This document shows, piece by piece, positions 45,429-53,690 of a stretch of 64,000 nucleotides of DNA (positions within the stretch are counted from its first letter, which is position 1; every line of letters starts with the position of its first letter). Made by a program: the position numbers and the translations under genes. The stretch comes from an uncultured Chitinophagaceae bacterium (lineage in GTDB: Bacteria; Bacteroidota; Bacteroidia; Chitinophagales; Chitinophagaceae), in assembly GCA_937862815.1 (NCBI GenBank), contig CALMED010000002.1, positions 310,001-374,000 on the forward strand, written 5' to 3'. The notes below the pieces were generated by a model. The model ran no database searches. It saw only the letters and a program-made list of their open reading frames with translations, and was not told the origin of the DNA.

Positions 45429-46577
45429 ATGGATCACCTTATACTCGGCTCGGTAATTGCTTTTCTCATTACTTTCTCGGCCATTCCAATCATCATCCGG
45501 TTGGCAGAAATGAAAAAGTTGTTCGATGTGCCAGATGACCGGAAAATTCACATCAACCCGGTTCCATCGTTGGGTGGGGTAGGCATCTTTGGTGGTTTTA
45601 TGCTGGCCCTTTTGTTGGCTTCTCCTGTTGTTGTTCCTGAATTTCAATATGTTGTATCGGCCTTCCTGGTGGTTTTCTTCCTCGGATTGAAAGATGATAT
45701 TGTAGTACTTACTCCCCTGAAGAAATTCCTGGGGCAGCTGATTGCTGCCGGTATCCTGGTTTTTAAAGGGGGTATTCTTATTCATAGCATGCACGGCTTT
45801 CTGGGCCTGCAGGAGATGCCCTATCCCATCAGCCTTGCCTTTACGTTCCTGACCATTATTGTAATCACCAACTCTTTTAACCTGATTGACGGTGTGGACG
45901 GTTTGGCCGGCTCTTTGGGGCTCATCACCACAGCTGCATTCGGCACTTATTTCCTTCTGGCCGGGCATCCCTTCTATGCGGTGCTCTCGTTCAGTATGAT
46001 GGGTAGCCTGATGGCCTTCCTCATTTTCAATGCCTCCCCCGCCAAAATTTTTATGGGAGATACAGGGTCCCTGCTGCTGGGCATTGTTAATGCACTGCTG
46101 GTCATCAAGTTTATCCAGGTGGCATCGGCCCCCACCGCTCCGCTCTACCTGCCAGCCGCCCCGGCCATTGGGTTTGCCATCCTTTTTGTACCCCTGTTTG
46201 ATACCCTGCGGATATTTTCGTTTCGCATCCTTACCCGTCGTTCACCGTTCAGTCCCGACCGCAACCACGTACACCACCTGCTGCTGGAAAAGGGCTGCAA
46301 TCATTCCACCGTTACTGTGTTGGCGGTAGTCTTTAACGTTTTTGTCATTGCCGCTACCTTCCTGGGCCGTCACCTTGGTAACACATTTTTGCTGATAGGA
46401 CTGGTAAGCATTGGTTTTTCCACGATCAGTCTCCTCATTTATACCAACCGGGCAAAACGGAGACAATTGTTTGACCTCACATTCAACCGGTCAGACAAAA
46501 AGCTGGATATTGAGACCAAAGTAATCACCCTCAAAACGGACAAAGTGATTACCGAAGTGACCGAAATGGCCAAATAA
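45429..46577 (+). CDS. Undecaprenyl-phosphate sugar-1-phosphate transferase, WecA/MraY family
   Basis: A 382-aa polytopic membrane enzyme (about ten or eleven helices) that would transfer a sugar-1-phosphate, often GlcNAc-1-P, from a UDP sugar to undecaprenyl phosphate, starting O-antigen, teichoic-type or other surface glycans. Family motifs: Asp89-Asp90 (GLKDDI), NSFNLIDGVDGLA (148-160, with Asp154 and Asp157), GDTGS (210-214) and the cytoplasmic RNHVHHLLL (278-286). The last 50 residues form a charged cytoplasmic tail. It is closer to WecA/TagO than to MraY, since no muramyl-synthesis genes are nearby. The exact sugar is unknown. Confidence 0.93.
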   Translation: MDHLILGSVIAFLITFSAIPIIIRLAEMKKLFDVPDDRKIHINPVPSLGGVGIFGGFMLALLLASPVVVPEFQYVVSAFLVVFFLGLKDDIVVLTPLKKFLGQLIAAGILVFKGGILIHSMHGFLGLQEMPYPISLAFTFLTIIVITNSFNLIDGVDGLAGSLGLITTAAFGTYFLLAGHPFYAVLSFSMMGSLMAFLIFNASPAKIFMGDTGSLLLGIVNALLVIKFIQVASAPTAPLYLPAAPAIGFAILFVPLFDTLRIFSFRILTRRSPFSPDRNHVHHLLLEKGCNHSTVTVLAVVFNVFVIAATFLGRHLGNTFLLIGLVSIGFSTISLLIYTNRAKRRQLFDLTFNRSDKKLDIETKVITLKTDKVITEVTEMAK

Positions 46578-46630
46578 TCCCTGGTTTGATTTCTGTTGCC
46601 TCTCCCTGCACGCTGCACCCTGAATTTTGT

Positions 46631-46638
46631 TAGGTTTG
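46631..46638 (+). promoter_or_regulatory. Bacteroidota -7 element (TAGGTTTG) of frr
   Basis: Exact TAnnTTTG match 20 bp before the ATG of frr. Confidence 0.6.
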
Positions 46639-46658
46639 CACCGTAAAAACTTTAATGT

Positions 46659-47231
46659 ATGTCTGATTTATCCGAGCAATTATCGCTGATCCTGGATGAC
46701 GCGGAAACGCACATGAAGAAAGCCATCCAGCACCTGGAAGCGGAACTGTTGAAAATCCGCGCCGGCCGTGCCAACCCCAATATGCTGGATGGCATTGTGG
46801 TGGATTATTACGGATCTCCCACGCCCATTAACCAGGTAGGAAATATCACAGCTGCCGATGCCCGTACCATTACCATCCAGCCCTGGGAGAAAAATATGCT
46901 GCAGCCCATTGAACGGGCCATCATCAATTCCAACATCGGGCTTACGCCGCAGAACGACGGTGCTATCATCCGCCTGTTTCTGCCGCCCCTTACCGAGGAG
47001 CGCCGTAAGGAACTGGTAAAGCGGGTGAATGGTGAAGGCGAACACACCAAAGTGGCCATCCGCAACATCCGCCGCGACGCCATTGAACACATTAAAAAGC
47101 TGCAGAAAGAGGGCTTAAGCGAAGACGTGGCCAAGGATACGGAGAAAGACGTGCAGCACATGACCGATAAGTATACGGTACAGATAGATAAGCACCTGGA
47201 GGCCAAGGACAAGGAAATCATGAGTGTTTAA
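46659..47231 (+). CDS. frr: Ribosome-recycling factor
   Basis: RRF works with EF-G to split the post-termination ribosome into subunits. The 190-aa product (family about 185 aa) has the tRNA-mimic two-domain layout. Domain I helices carry HLEAELLKIRAGRANPNML and the C-terminal RRDAIEHIKKLQKEGLSED stretch. Domain II carries VDYYGSPTPINQVGNI and ITIQPWEKNML. It is normally beside pyrH; here pyrH is not in sight and the gene has its own promoter and terminator. Confidence 0.97.
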   Translation: MSDLSEQLSLILDDAETHMKKAIQHLEAELLKIRAGRANPNMLDGIVVDYYGSPTPINQVGNITAADARTITIQPWEKNMLQPIERAIINSNIGLTPQNDGAIIRLFLPPLTEERRKELVKRVNGEGEHTKVAIRNIRRDAIEHIKKLQKEGLSEDVAKDTEKDVQHMTDKYTVQIDKHLEAKDKEIMSV

Positions 47232-47256
47232 ACTGCGCCTGGGAAAAAAATCAGGA

Positions 47257-47280
47257 GGGATGCCGCGGCATCCCTTTTTT
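47257..47280 (+). terminator. Rho-independent terminator of frr
   Basis: Perfect palindrome GGGATGCCG/CGGCATCCC followed by six T, 25 bp past the frr stop. It also touches the stop codon of the convergent DMT gene. Confidence 0.88.
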
Positions 47281-48148
47281 ATTGCCGGTTGGCGAGGTAA
47301 ACACCTCCCAGGATCACCAGCAGTCCGGTCAGTTGCAGCAGTGTGACGGTTTCCCCGGCCACAATCCCCCAGAACAGGGCAACAAACGGAATGCCGTAGG
47401 TAACCATGGAGGAGAACAACGGGCCGGCCCGTTTCATCAGGCGGTAAAACAAAATGGTGGCCAATGCAGTACCCAGTACTCCCAGTACACTGGCTGCGCC
47501 AATGGACCAGATACGGGCCCTGGTAAGGGGCAACCGGAAAAAACCGTCCAGCTGCAACACCAGCAGTGACGGCAACAGCAGTACTGTGAAGCTGACAGCC
47601 GCAATCTGCAAAGAGGCCGTTTGGTGCAGGTAACGGTTCACCAGGTTCACGTTTAAGCCGTAACAGGCCGTGGCCAGGGCCACCAGGGAGGCATAAAACA
47701 GGTGGGTGCCGGAGCTTTGCTGCAATTGCGAAAGAAAGAGCAACACCATTCCGGCAAAGCCGGTGACCACCCCCGCCACTTTGTGCCATTTCGTTTTCAC
47801 GGAGAAGAAAAGGGCCCCCACACCAATTACAAACAGGGGAGTGAGTGCATTGAGCATACCGGCCAGGGCGCTGTCGATGCGGGTTTCGGCCACACAGAAA
47901 AGAATAGCCGGTATAAAACTACCCAGCACGCCCGACAACACGATGAACAACAGCTGTTTGCGGCTGAGGGAACCAACATTGCGGAGTGAGAAGGGGAGTA
48001 ACACCAGCCCCGCGCTGAGCATGCGTATGGCGGCCACCTGGTAGGCAGTGAGTTCATGCAGGCCTTCTTTCATGAGGATGAATGAGCTGCCCCAGATAAA
48101 GGCAAGTATCGTAAACAGGAGCCAGTCGCCAACGGATCGTTGCTGCAT
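47279..48148 (-). CDS. EamA/DMT-family transporter
   Basis: A 289-aa membrane protein with ten predicted helices in two homologous EamA repeats (about 8-135 and 150-285). The first begins LLFTILAFIWGSSFILMKEG and ends near FAGMVLLFLSQL; the second ends AGETVTLLQLTGLLVILGGV. Such proteins move metabolites, amino acids or drugs across the cytoplasmic membrane; the substrate cannot be told from sequence. The stop codon lies in the frr terminator region. A near promoter match (CAACTTTG) lies about 10 bp before the ATG. Confidence 0.92.
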   Translation of the reverse strand: MQQRSVGDWLLFTILAFIWGSSFILMKEGLHELTAYQVAAIRMLSAGLVLLPFSLRNVGSLSRKQLLFIVLSGVLGSFIPAILFCVAETRIDSALAGMLNALTPLFVIGVGALFFSVKTKWHKVAGVVTGFAGMVLLFLSQLQQSSGTHLFYASLVALATACYGLNVNLVNRYLHQTASLQIAAVSFTVLLLPSLLVLQLDGFFRLPLTRARIWSIGAASVLGVLGTALATILFYRLMKRAGPLFSSMVTYGIPFVALFWGIVAGETVTLLQLTGLLVILGGVYLANRQ

Positions 48149-48219
48149 AAGGCCGCAAAGTTGTGGGTTTTTCTTTCACAGGCAGCCTGTAATGGCTATA
48201 TTCGTTAACAAATAAACCT

Positions 48220-48966
48220 ATGGCGAAAATTAAGCTGGCGGCAGTATCCACCAAGGCACCGAAAGGGCTGAACAAGGAAAAGACCAGGGCCCGTATGGGA
48301 AAGATACTGGAGGAACTTGATGAGTTGCAGAACCGGCTCATCGCTGAGTCGAAGCATGCCCTGCTGATTATCATCCAGGGGATGGACGCCAGCGGAAAGG
48401 ATGGCACCATCCGCAAAGTTTTCAGCACCATGAACCCGATGGGCGTTTCCGTAAAATCATTTAAAGTGCCAACGGCTGAGGAATTGGCGCAGGATTTTTT
48501 GTGGCGGGTACATGCTGCGGCTCCTCCCAAAGGCATGATTCGCATTTTCAACCGCAGTCAGTATGAAGATGTTCTGGTAACCCGGGTGCATGGCTGGTGC
48601 GATGATGAAACGGCGCTGAAGCGCATGCAGGCCATTAATGATTTTGAGCGGTTGCTGACGGAGCACAACAACACACATATCCTCAAGTTCTACCTGCATA
48701 TCTCCAAAGAAGAACAACATAAGCGGTTAACCGAACGTACCCACGACCCCCGCAAAATGTGGAAATACAACGAACGCGATTTTGAAGAATCGAAGTTGTG
48801 GAACCGGTATATGGAGTATTACGAGGCCTGTTTTGCCCAATGCAATGTTGTACCCTGGCATATTGTGCCAAGTGACCAAAACTGGTATAAAGAGTACGTA
48901 ATTGCCAAAGTGGTGTATGACACACTCAAAAGCCTGAAAATGCAATATCCCGGCTTGAAAAAGTGA
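48220..48966 (+). CDS. Polyphosphate kinase 2 family protein
   Basis: A 248-aa PPK2-type enzyme that uses inorganic polyphosphate to phosphorylate nucleotides (AMP or ADP, depending on class) or the reverse. It has Walker A GMDASGKDG (54-62), the FNRSQYEDVL segment with the Walker-B-type acidic residues (110-119) and the lid arginines around KRLTERTHDPRKMWKY. The single-domain length fits class III or class I; class cannot be fixed by eye. A C-terminal WHIVPSDQNWYKEYVIAKVV segment is typical. No ppk1 or ppx is nearby. TATATTCG before the gene is one mismatch from the -7 consensus. Confidence 0.93.
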   Translation: MAKIKLAAVSTKAPKGLNKEKTRARMGKILEELDELQNRLIAESKHALLIIIQGMDASGKDGTIRKVFSTMNPMGVSVKSFKVPTAEELAQDFLWRVHAAAPPKGMIRIFNRSQYEDVLVTRVHGWCDDETALKRMQAINDFERLLTEHNNTHILKFYLHISKEEQHKRLTERTHDPRKMWKYNERDFEESKLWNRYMEYYEACFAQCNVVPWHIVPSDQNWYKEYVIAKVVYDTLKSLKMQYPGLKK

Positions 48967-49048
48967 TGCATTTGTTGCATCTTTATAATGTTGTGTAACC
49001 AGGCCGCAATTGAATTGCAGCTTCATTTTTAAACCAAAAATCTGTTTT

Positions 49049-49429
49049 ATGGGAATGTTGAAAGAATTCAGAGATTTTGCCATGAAAGGCAATGTAGTAG
49101 ACCTGGCCGTAGCCGTTATTATTGGCGGTGCTTTCGGTAAAATTGTAAGCTCACTCATCGAGGATGTAATTACACCCTTGATTTTAAAGCCCGCGCTGGA
49201 AGCTGCTAATCTTGAAAAAATTGAGCAGTTGACCATCTTTGGCGGGGTAAAATACGGAATGTTCCTCTCGGCGGTCATTAACTTCATCATCATTGCTTTT
49301 GTGCTGTTTTTAATAATCAAGGGCATGAATGCAGCCAAGAAAAAAGAAGAAGCGGCACCTGCACCGCCTCCACCCACACCCGAGGATATTGTGTTGCTGC
49401 GTGAAATCCGCGACGCGTTAAAGAAATAG
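49049..49429 (+). CDS. mscL: Large-conductance mechanosensitive channel
   Basis: MscL forms a pentameric pore that opens under high membrane tension and protects the cell from osmotic downshock. The 126-aa product has the short amphipathic N-terminus (LKEFRDFAMKGN), the pore helix TM1 (about 14-36; VVDLAVAVIIGGAFGKIVSS), a periplasmic loop, TM2 (about 68-92; FLSAVINFIIIAFVLFLIIKG) and a cytoplasmic C-terminal helix (PEDIVLLREIRDALK) after a proline-rich stretch. ATG 49049 was chosen because it starts the family N-terminus; the frame opens earlier with TTG. Confidence 0.96.
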   Translation: MGMLKEFRDFAMKGNVVDLAVAVIIGGAFGKIVSSLIEDVITPLILKPALEAANLEKIEQLTIFGGVKYGMFLSAVINFIIIAFVLFLIIKGMNAAKKKEEAAPAPPPPTPEDIVLLREIRDALKK

Positions 49430-49458
49430 CAGCGTTTATCCAGCCATTCGCTGTGTTG

Positions 49459-49490
49459 ATCCACCCTGTTATAACAGGGTGGATATTTTT
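49459..49490 (+). terminator. Rho-independent terminator of mscL
   Basis: Perfect 26-nt palindrome, arms ATCCACCCTGTTA and its complement, followed by ATTTTTG. It is 30 bp after the stop. Confidence 0.88.
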
Positions 49491-49604
49491 GTTTCTTTGA
49501 AGCGGAGACGCGAACAAAAAGCGCATCGCCTCCCCGTGTCTGTTTAACCGGCGAACATGACCGATGTTGATACCGGTATGATTTCTTTCATTAAAAGTGA
49601 TGAT

Positions 49605-50543
49605 ATGATCCAATTAGCAAAAAAGCTGGCTCTTGCCGCCCTGTTGGTGCCCGCCATCCATACAATTAATGCACAGGATAAAGAAGTACAACAATTAAAA
49701 ACCGAAGCAACCCGGGATATAAAAAAAGACGGGGAGCAAAAAGAAGGGTGGACAAAGGGGGGTGTTTTTACGCTGAACCTGAGCCAGGGCGCCAGCCGCA
49801 ACTGGGCAGCTGGTGCCGAACGGGCTTCGTTTTCCATCAACACCATTGTAAACGGGTTTGCTTACTATAAAAAGGGGAAATCCTCCTGGGACAATACCCT
49901 CAATACCCAGTATGGAATTGTGAGTGCCACCAGCATCGGTACGCGTAAGAACGACGATCGTATTGACCTTCTCTCCCGCTACGGGTACCGGTTGGGTAAT
50001 CCCAGGTGGCATCTCTCGGCCCTGGGCAGCCTGCGTACCCAGTTCACCAACGGATTTGATTACAGCACCACGCCCAGCAAAACCAAAAACTCGGCTTTTT
50101 TTGCTCCGGCTTACCTGCTGCTCTCGCCGGGTATCCTGTACAAGCCCAACGCGGTTTTTGATCTTTTCCTGTCGCCCGTTACCTCGCGCTGGGTGGTTGT
50201 CAGCCGTTCCCATGCCGATTTGCGCCCCCTTTTCAGGGTGCCTGCTGATAAAGGGTCCGTCAGCGAGTTCGGGGCCTTCGCCACCGCCAATTTCAAGAAG
50301 GATATTGCTAAAAACATGAATCTGGTAAGCCGCCTCGACTTGTTCAGCAACTACCGCAACAACCCGCAGAACATCGATGTGTTCTGGACCAATGTCATTG
50401 GTATGAAGGTGAATAAATACATCGGGGTTACCTATAATTTTGACCTGATTTACGACCACGATGTGCAAAACGTGAAAACCGGCGGTCTCATGGGCACCCA
50501 GCTCAAATCCCTTCTGGGAGTGGGTTTTACCGCCACGTTTTAG
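49605..50543 (+). CDS. DUF3078-like outer-membrane protein
   Basis: A 312-aa exported protein with a signal peptide (MIQLAKKLALAALLVPAIHTINAQ). A short linker leads to GWTKGGVFTLNLSQGASRNWAAG, the family's typical start, then repeated amphipathic strands with aromatic ends, finishing LLGVGFTATF. That pattern suggests an outer-membrane beta-barrel. The family is widespread in Bacteroidota and has no known function. ATG 49605 gives the signal peptide; an ATG at 49557 would add 16 polar residues. The next gene is scpA, transcribed from its own promoter. Confidence 0.85.
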   Translation: MIQLAKKLALAALLVPAIHTINAQDKEVQQLKTEATRDIKKDGEQKEGWTKGGVFTLNLSQGASRNWAAGAERASFSINTIVNGFAYYKKGKSSWDNTLNTQYGIVSATSIGTRKNDDRIDLLSRYGYRLGNPRWHLSALGSLRTQFTNGFDYSTTPSKTKNSAFFAPAYLLLSPGILYKPNAVFDLFLSPVTSRWVVVSRSHADLRPLFRVPADKGSVSEFGAFATANFKKDIAKNMNLVSRLDLFSNYRNNPQNIDVFWTNVIGMKVNKYIGVTYNFDLIYDHDVQNVKTGGLMGTQLKSLLGVGFTATF

Positions 50544-50558
50544 TAACCGTTCATTCGC

Positions 50559-50566
50559 TACATTTG
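50559..50566 (+). promoter_or_regulatory. Bacteroidota -7 element (TACATTTG) of scpA
   Basis: Exact TAnnTTTG match 33 bp before the scpA ATG. Confidence 0.6.
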
Positions 50567-50599
50567 CAGGCCCGGGGTACCTGAACCCCGTAATAAACC

Positions 50600-51388
50600 A
50601 TGGTACAACCAACCAATTACCAGATCCGCCTGCCACAGTTTGAAGGCCCCTTCGACCTGCTCCTGTTTTTCATTGAACGGGATGAGCTGGACATCTATAA
50701 CATTCCCATCACTAAAATCATCAATGATTTCCTCGACTACATGCACCAGTCCGGGGAGTTGAACATAGAGCTGAGCAGTGAATTCATCCTGTTCATCTCC
50801 ACCCTTATGCGCATTAAGGCAAAAATGCTCCTGCCCCGCAAGGAAATTGATGAGAAAGGGAATGAGATTGATCCGCGCCAGGAGCTGATTGACAAGCTGC
50901 TGGAGTATAAGAAGTTTAAAGAAGCTTCTGTACAAATGGCCGAGATGGAGGCGCAGCGCCTGTTCATGGTGAAGCGGGGCAATATTGCCAAAGAGTTGGC
51001 CCTGATCAGTGAGGAAGCCGGCGAGGGAACGGAGATACAGACCATCACCCTCTTCAAACTCATGAAGACCTTTGAGCGGGTGATGAAGCGGCAGCACGAA
51101 CGCCTGAACAAACCCGTTCACACTGTGGTGCAGTATAATTATTCCATGGAGGGCAGCCGCGATTACATGCTGCACCTGGTGGAGCAGGAAAAGACCATGG
51201 CTTTTGAAAAGCTATTTGATGTGTGCGAAAACCGCATTCATGCCATCTTCCTGTTTCTTTCCCTGCTTGAGCTGGCCCAGCAACAATACATGAGTATCCT
51301 TGTAGGAGAAGGCCGTAACAATTTTATCATCGAATGGAACGAAAACCGCGAGCCAACCGCAGCCGAGGCGGTGGCAGAACTGAATTAA
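50600..51388 (+). CDS. scpA: Segregation and condensation protein A
   Basis: ScpA is the kleisin that bridges the heads of the SMC dimer and, with ScpB, forms the condensin that compacts and segregates the chromosome. The 262-aa product has the N-terminal QFEGPFDLLLFFIERDELDI and ITKIINDFLDYM motifs and the LSSEFILFISTLMRIKAKMLLP helix. The C-terminal winged-helix segment includes FLFLSLLELAQQQYMSIL. scpB is not adjacent. The TAA stop overlaps the first base of the 149-bp inverted-repeat element. Confidence 0.95.
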   Translation: MVQPTNYQIRLPQFEGPFDLLLFFIERDELDIYNIPITKIINDFLDYMHQSGELNIELSSEFILFISTLMRIKAKMLLPRKEIDEKGNEIDPRQELIDKLLEYKKFKEASVQMAEMEAQRLFMVKRGNIAKELALISEEAGEGTEIQTITLFKLMKTFERVMKRQHERLNKPVHTVVQYNYSMEGSRDYMLHLVEQEKTMAFEKLFDVCENRIHAIFLFLSLLELAQQQYMSILVGEGRNNFIIEWNENREPTAAEAVAELN

Positions 51389-51536
51389 AAAGAGGTTGTC
51401 TCAAAAAGTAAAAGAGTTTCACACAATATTCGCCAAGAATACAAAGTGCGCTAAGTAGGCGTTTCCGATGCAGTCTTTGTTTCTTTGTCTTCGTGGTCGC
51501 TTTGTGTGAAACAACCCTTTTGAGACAACCTCTTTT
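51388..51536. repeat. 149-bp inverted-repeat element, MITE-like
   Basis: Ends are perfect 19-bp inverted repeats (AAAAGAGGTTGTCTCAAAA at 51388-51406 and its complement at 51518-51536). A second pair follows inward (GTTTCACACAA 51416-51426, TTGTGTGAAAC 51502-51512), and then an imperfect pair around CGCCAAGAATACAAAG and CTTTGTCTTCGTGGTCG. The whole sequence can fold into one long hairpin. There is no coding capacity. It lies between convergent scpA and dxs and may terminate both. The GAGGTTGTCTCAAAA end type resembles insertion-sequence ends, so a non-autonomous transposable element is likely. Confidence 0.75.
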
Positions 51537-51562
51537 CTGTTATAAGAACGCGTTACTCATGC

Positions 51563-53491
51563 TTATGCATGCACCTTCACTTCTACCATTTCCTTCATCA
51601 GCCCGCGTACCGTTTCCAGAATACCCTCTGCATCCAGGCCGATTTCACGGTACAGCTGTTTGGGTGTTCCGTGTTCCACCAGCCGGTCGGGGATGCCCAT
51701 GATTTTTACTTCATTTTTATAGCCATGCTGTGCCATGAATTCGAGCACCGCGCTGCCAAATCCTCCCTGCACGGTTCCGTCTTCCACGGTTACCAGTTTG
51801 GGGTAACGCTGGCAGGCTTCGTGGAGCAAGGCTTCGTCCAGGGGCTTGGCAAAGCGCATGTCGTAGTGGCCCGGCTGGATGCCTTCGTTTTTCAGTTCGC
51901 GGATGGCGGCCGCGGCGAAGTTGCCGGGGTGGCCAAACGAAAGAATGGCTACGTCTCTGCCTTCTTTCAGGCGCCGGCCGGTACCGATTTTTATTTCCTG
52001 CATCTCCGTTTTCCATTCCGGCATCACGCCTTCCCCCCGGGGGTAACGGATGCTGATGGGCAGCTGCATGCTGTCGAGTTGCGCCGTGTACATCATGTTG
52101 CGCAGCTCGGCTTCATTCATGGGTGAGGCAACCACCATGTTGGGGATGCAGCGCATATAAGCAATATCATAGCAACCGTGGTGTGTGGGCCCGTCTTCGC
52201 CCACCAGTCCGGCCCGGTCGAGGCAGAAAATAACGGGTAGTTTCTGGATGGCCACATCGTGCACCACCATGTCGTAGGCCCGCTGCATGAAGGACGAGTA
52301 AATGTTACAGAATACTTTCATGCCCTGAGTGGCCATGCCGGCACTAAGGGTCACTGCATGCTGCTCGCAGATGCCTACGTCGAAGGCCCGGTGCGGCATT
52401 TTTTCCATCATAAACTTGAGAGAGGAACCGCTGGGCATGGCGGGTGTAATACCTACAATCTTTTCATTCTGCTCAGCCAGTTCGATGATGGTGTGTCCAA
52501 ATACGTCCTGGTACTTGGGCGGTTGCGGCAGGTCGAATTTCTTCTTCTGAATTTCGCCGGTCACCTTATCAAATAAACCGGGAGCATGCCACTTGGTCTG
52601 GTCCTGCTCGGCCAGGGCGTAACCTTTGCCTTTTACGGTGACGATGTGCAGCAGCTTGGGACCCGGGATCTGTTTCAGATCCTTTAGGGTGTCTACTAAT
52701 TTGGTGATGTTGTGGCCGTCAATGGGTCCGAAGTACCGCAGTTTTAACGCCTCAAACAGGTTGCTGCTTTTGTTCACAAACCCCTTGATGCTGTGCTCGA
52801 GTTTGCTGGCCATTTCGCGGGTGAACTGGCTGCCAACGGGCAGTTTTCCCAGGGCATGCCAGATATCGTCTTTCAGGCGGTTGTAGGCTGGTGAGGTGGT
52901 GATGTCGGTGAGGTATTCTTTGAGCGCCCCTACGTTGGGGTCGATGCTCATGCAGTTGTCGTTGAGGATGATGAGCACATCGCTGTCGGCCACCCCTGCA
53001 TGGTTCATGGCTTCAAACGCCAGGCCGGCCGTCATGGCACCATCGCCAATCACGGCAATCGATTTGCGGTTTTCTCCTTTCATCCTGGCAGCCATGGCCA
53101 TACCGAGGGCCGCGGAGATGGAGGTGGAGGAATGTCCCACACCAAAGGTATCGTACTCACTTTCGCTGCGTTTGGGAAAGCCGCTCAATCCTTCGTACTT
53201 CCGGTTGGTGTGGAAATTATCCCGGCGACCGGTAAGGATTTTGTGCCCATAGGCCTGATGGCCCACATCCCATACCAGCTGGTCGTAAGGCGTATCGTAT
53301 ACGTAGTGGAGGGCGGTACTCAGTTCCACCACACCCAGGCTGGCGCCGAAGTGGCCGCCGTGCACACTCACGATGTCAATAATGTATTGCCGCAGCTCAT
53401 CACAGAGACGGGGCAGCTGATCCATGCTCAGCTTTTTGAGGTCCCTGGGCAGGTTGATCTGCTGCAGAAGCGGTCCGGGTTTAATTTCCAT
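51563..53491 (-). CDS. dxs: 1-deoxy-D-xylulose-5-phosphate synthase
   Basis: First enzyme of the MEP isoprenoid pathway: it condenses pyruvate and glyceraldehyde-3-phosphate with ThDP. The 642-aa product has GGHFGASLGVVELSTALHYV, the ThDP motif GDGAMTAGLAFEAMNHAG with NDN (ILNDNCMSID), the pyrimidine-binding domain (VGICEQHAVTLSAGMATQG) and the C-terminal transketolase domain (KLVTVEDGTVQGGFGSAV). The length is typical. No other MEP genes are nearby, though a GGGP-synthase-family gene using a prenyl diphosphate lies 2 kb further on. A near promoter match (TACTTTTA) precedes the gene. Confidence 0.97.
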   Translation of the reverse strand: MEIKPGPLLQQINLPRDLKKLSMDQLPRLCDELRQYIIDIVSVHGGHFGASLGVVELSTALHYVYDTPYDQLVWDVGHQAYGHKILTGRRDNFHTNRKYEGLSGFPKRSESEYDTFGVGHSSTSISAALGMAMAARMKGENRKSIAVIGDGAMTAGLAFEAMNHAGVADSDVLIILNDNCMSIDPNVGALKEYLTDITTSPAYNRLKDDIWHALGKLPVGSQFTREMASKLEHSIKGFVNKSSNLFEALKLRYFGPIDGHNITKLVDTLKDLKQIPGPKLLHIVTVKGKGYALAEQDQTKWHAPGLFDKVTGEIQKKKFDLPQPPKYQDVFGHTIIELAEQNEKIVGITPAMPSGSSLKFMMEKMPHRAFDVGICEQHAVTLSAGMATQGMKVFCNIYSSFMQRAYDMVVHDVAIQKLPVIFCLDRAGLVGEDGPTHHGCYDIAYMRCIPNMVVASPMNEAELRNMMYTAQLDSMQLPISIRYPRGEGVMPEWKTEMQEIKIGTGRRLKEGRDVAILSFGHPGNFAAAAIRELKNEGIQPGHYDMRFAKPLDEALLHEACQRYPKLVTVEDGTVQGGFGSAVLEFMAQHGYKNEVKIMGIPDRLVEHGTPKQLYREIGLDAEGILETVRGLMKEMVEVKVHA

Positions 53492-53677
53492 ACCAGTGGG
53501 TTAATGTGTAAAAGTAAAAAATTAGAGCGATCGGGTGTAAAATCAGGGCATATTAACAAAATTTCTGCCGGAAGGTTCTCCAAACTGTCCGGCTTTGCTT
53601 TATCCAGCCTCCGGCCCATTTACGCCCCCGAAATCGCCCTTTGTCCAATAGAAATTTCCCGTAGCGGCCCGGAACGG

Positions 53678-53685
53678 TAAATTTG
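53678..53685 (+). promoter_or_regulatory. Bacteroidota -7 element (TAAATTTG) of the histidine kinase
   Basis: Exact TAnnTTTG match ending 5 nt before the GTG start, predicting a leaderless mRNA. Confidence 0.55.
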
Positions 53686-53690
53686 TACTT

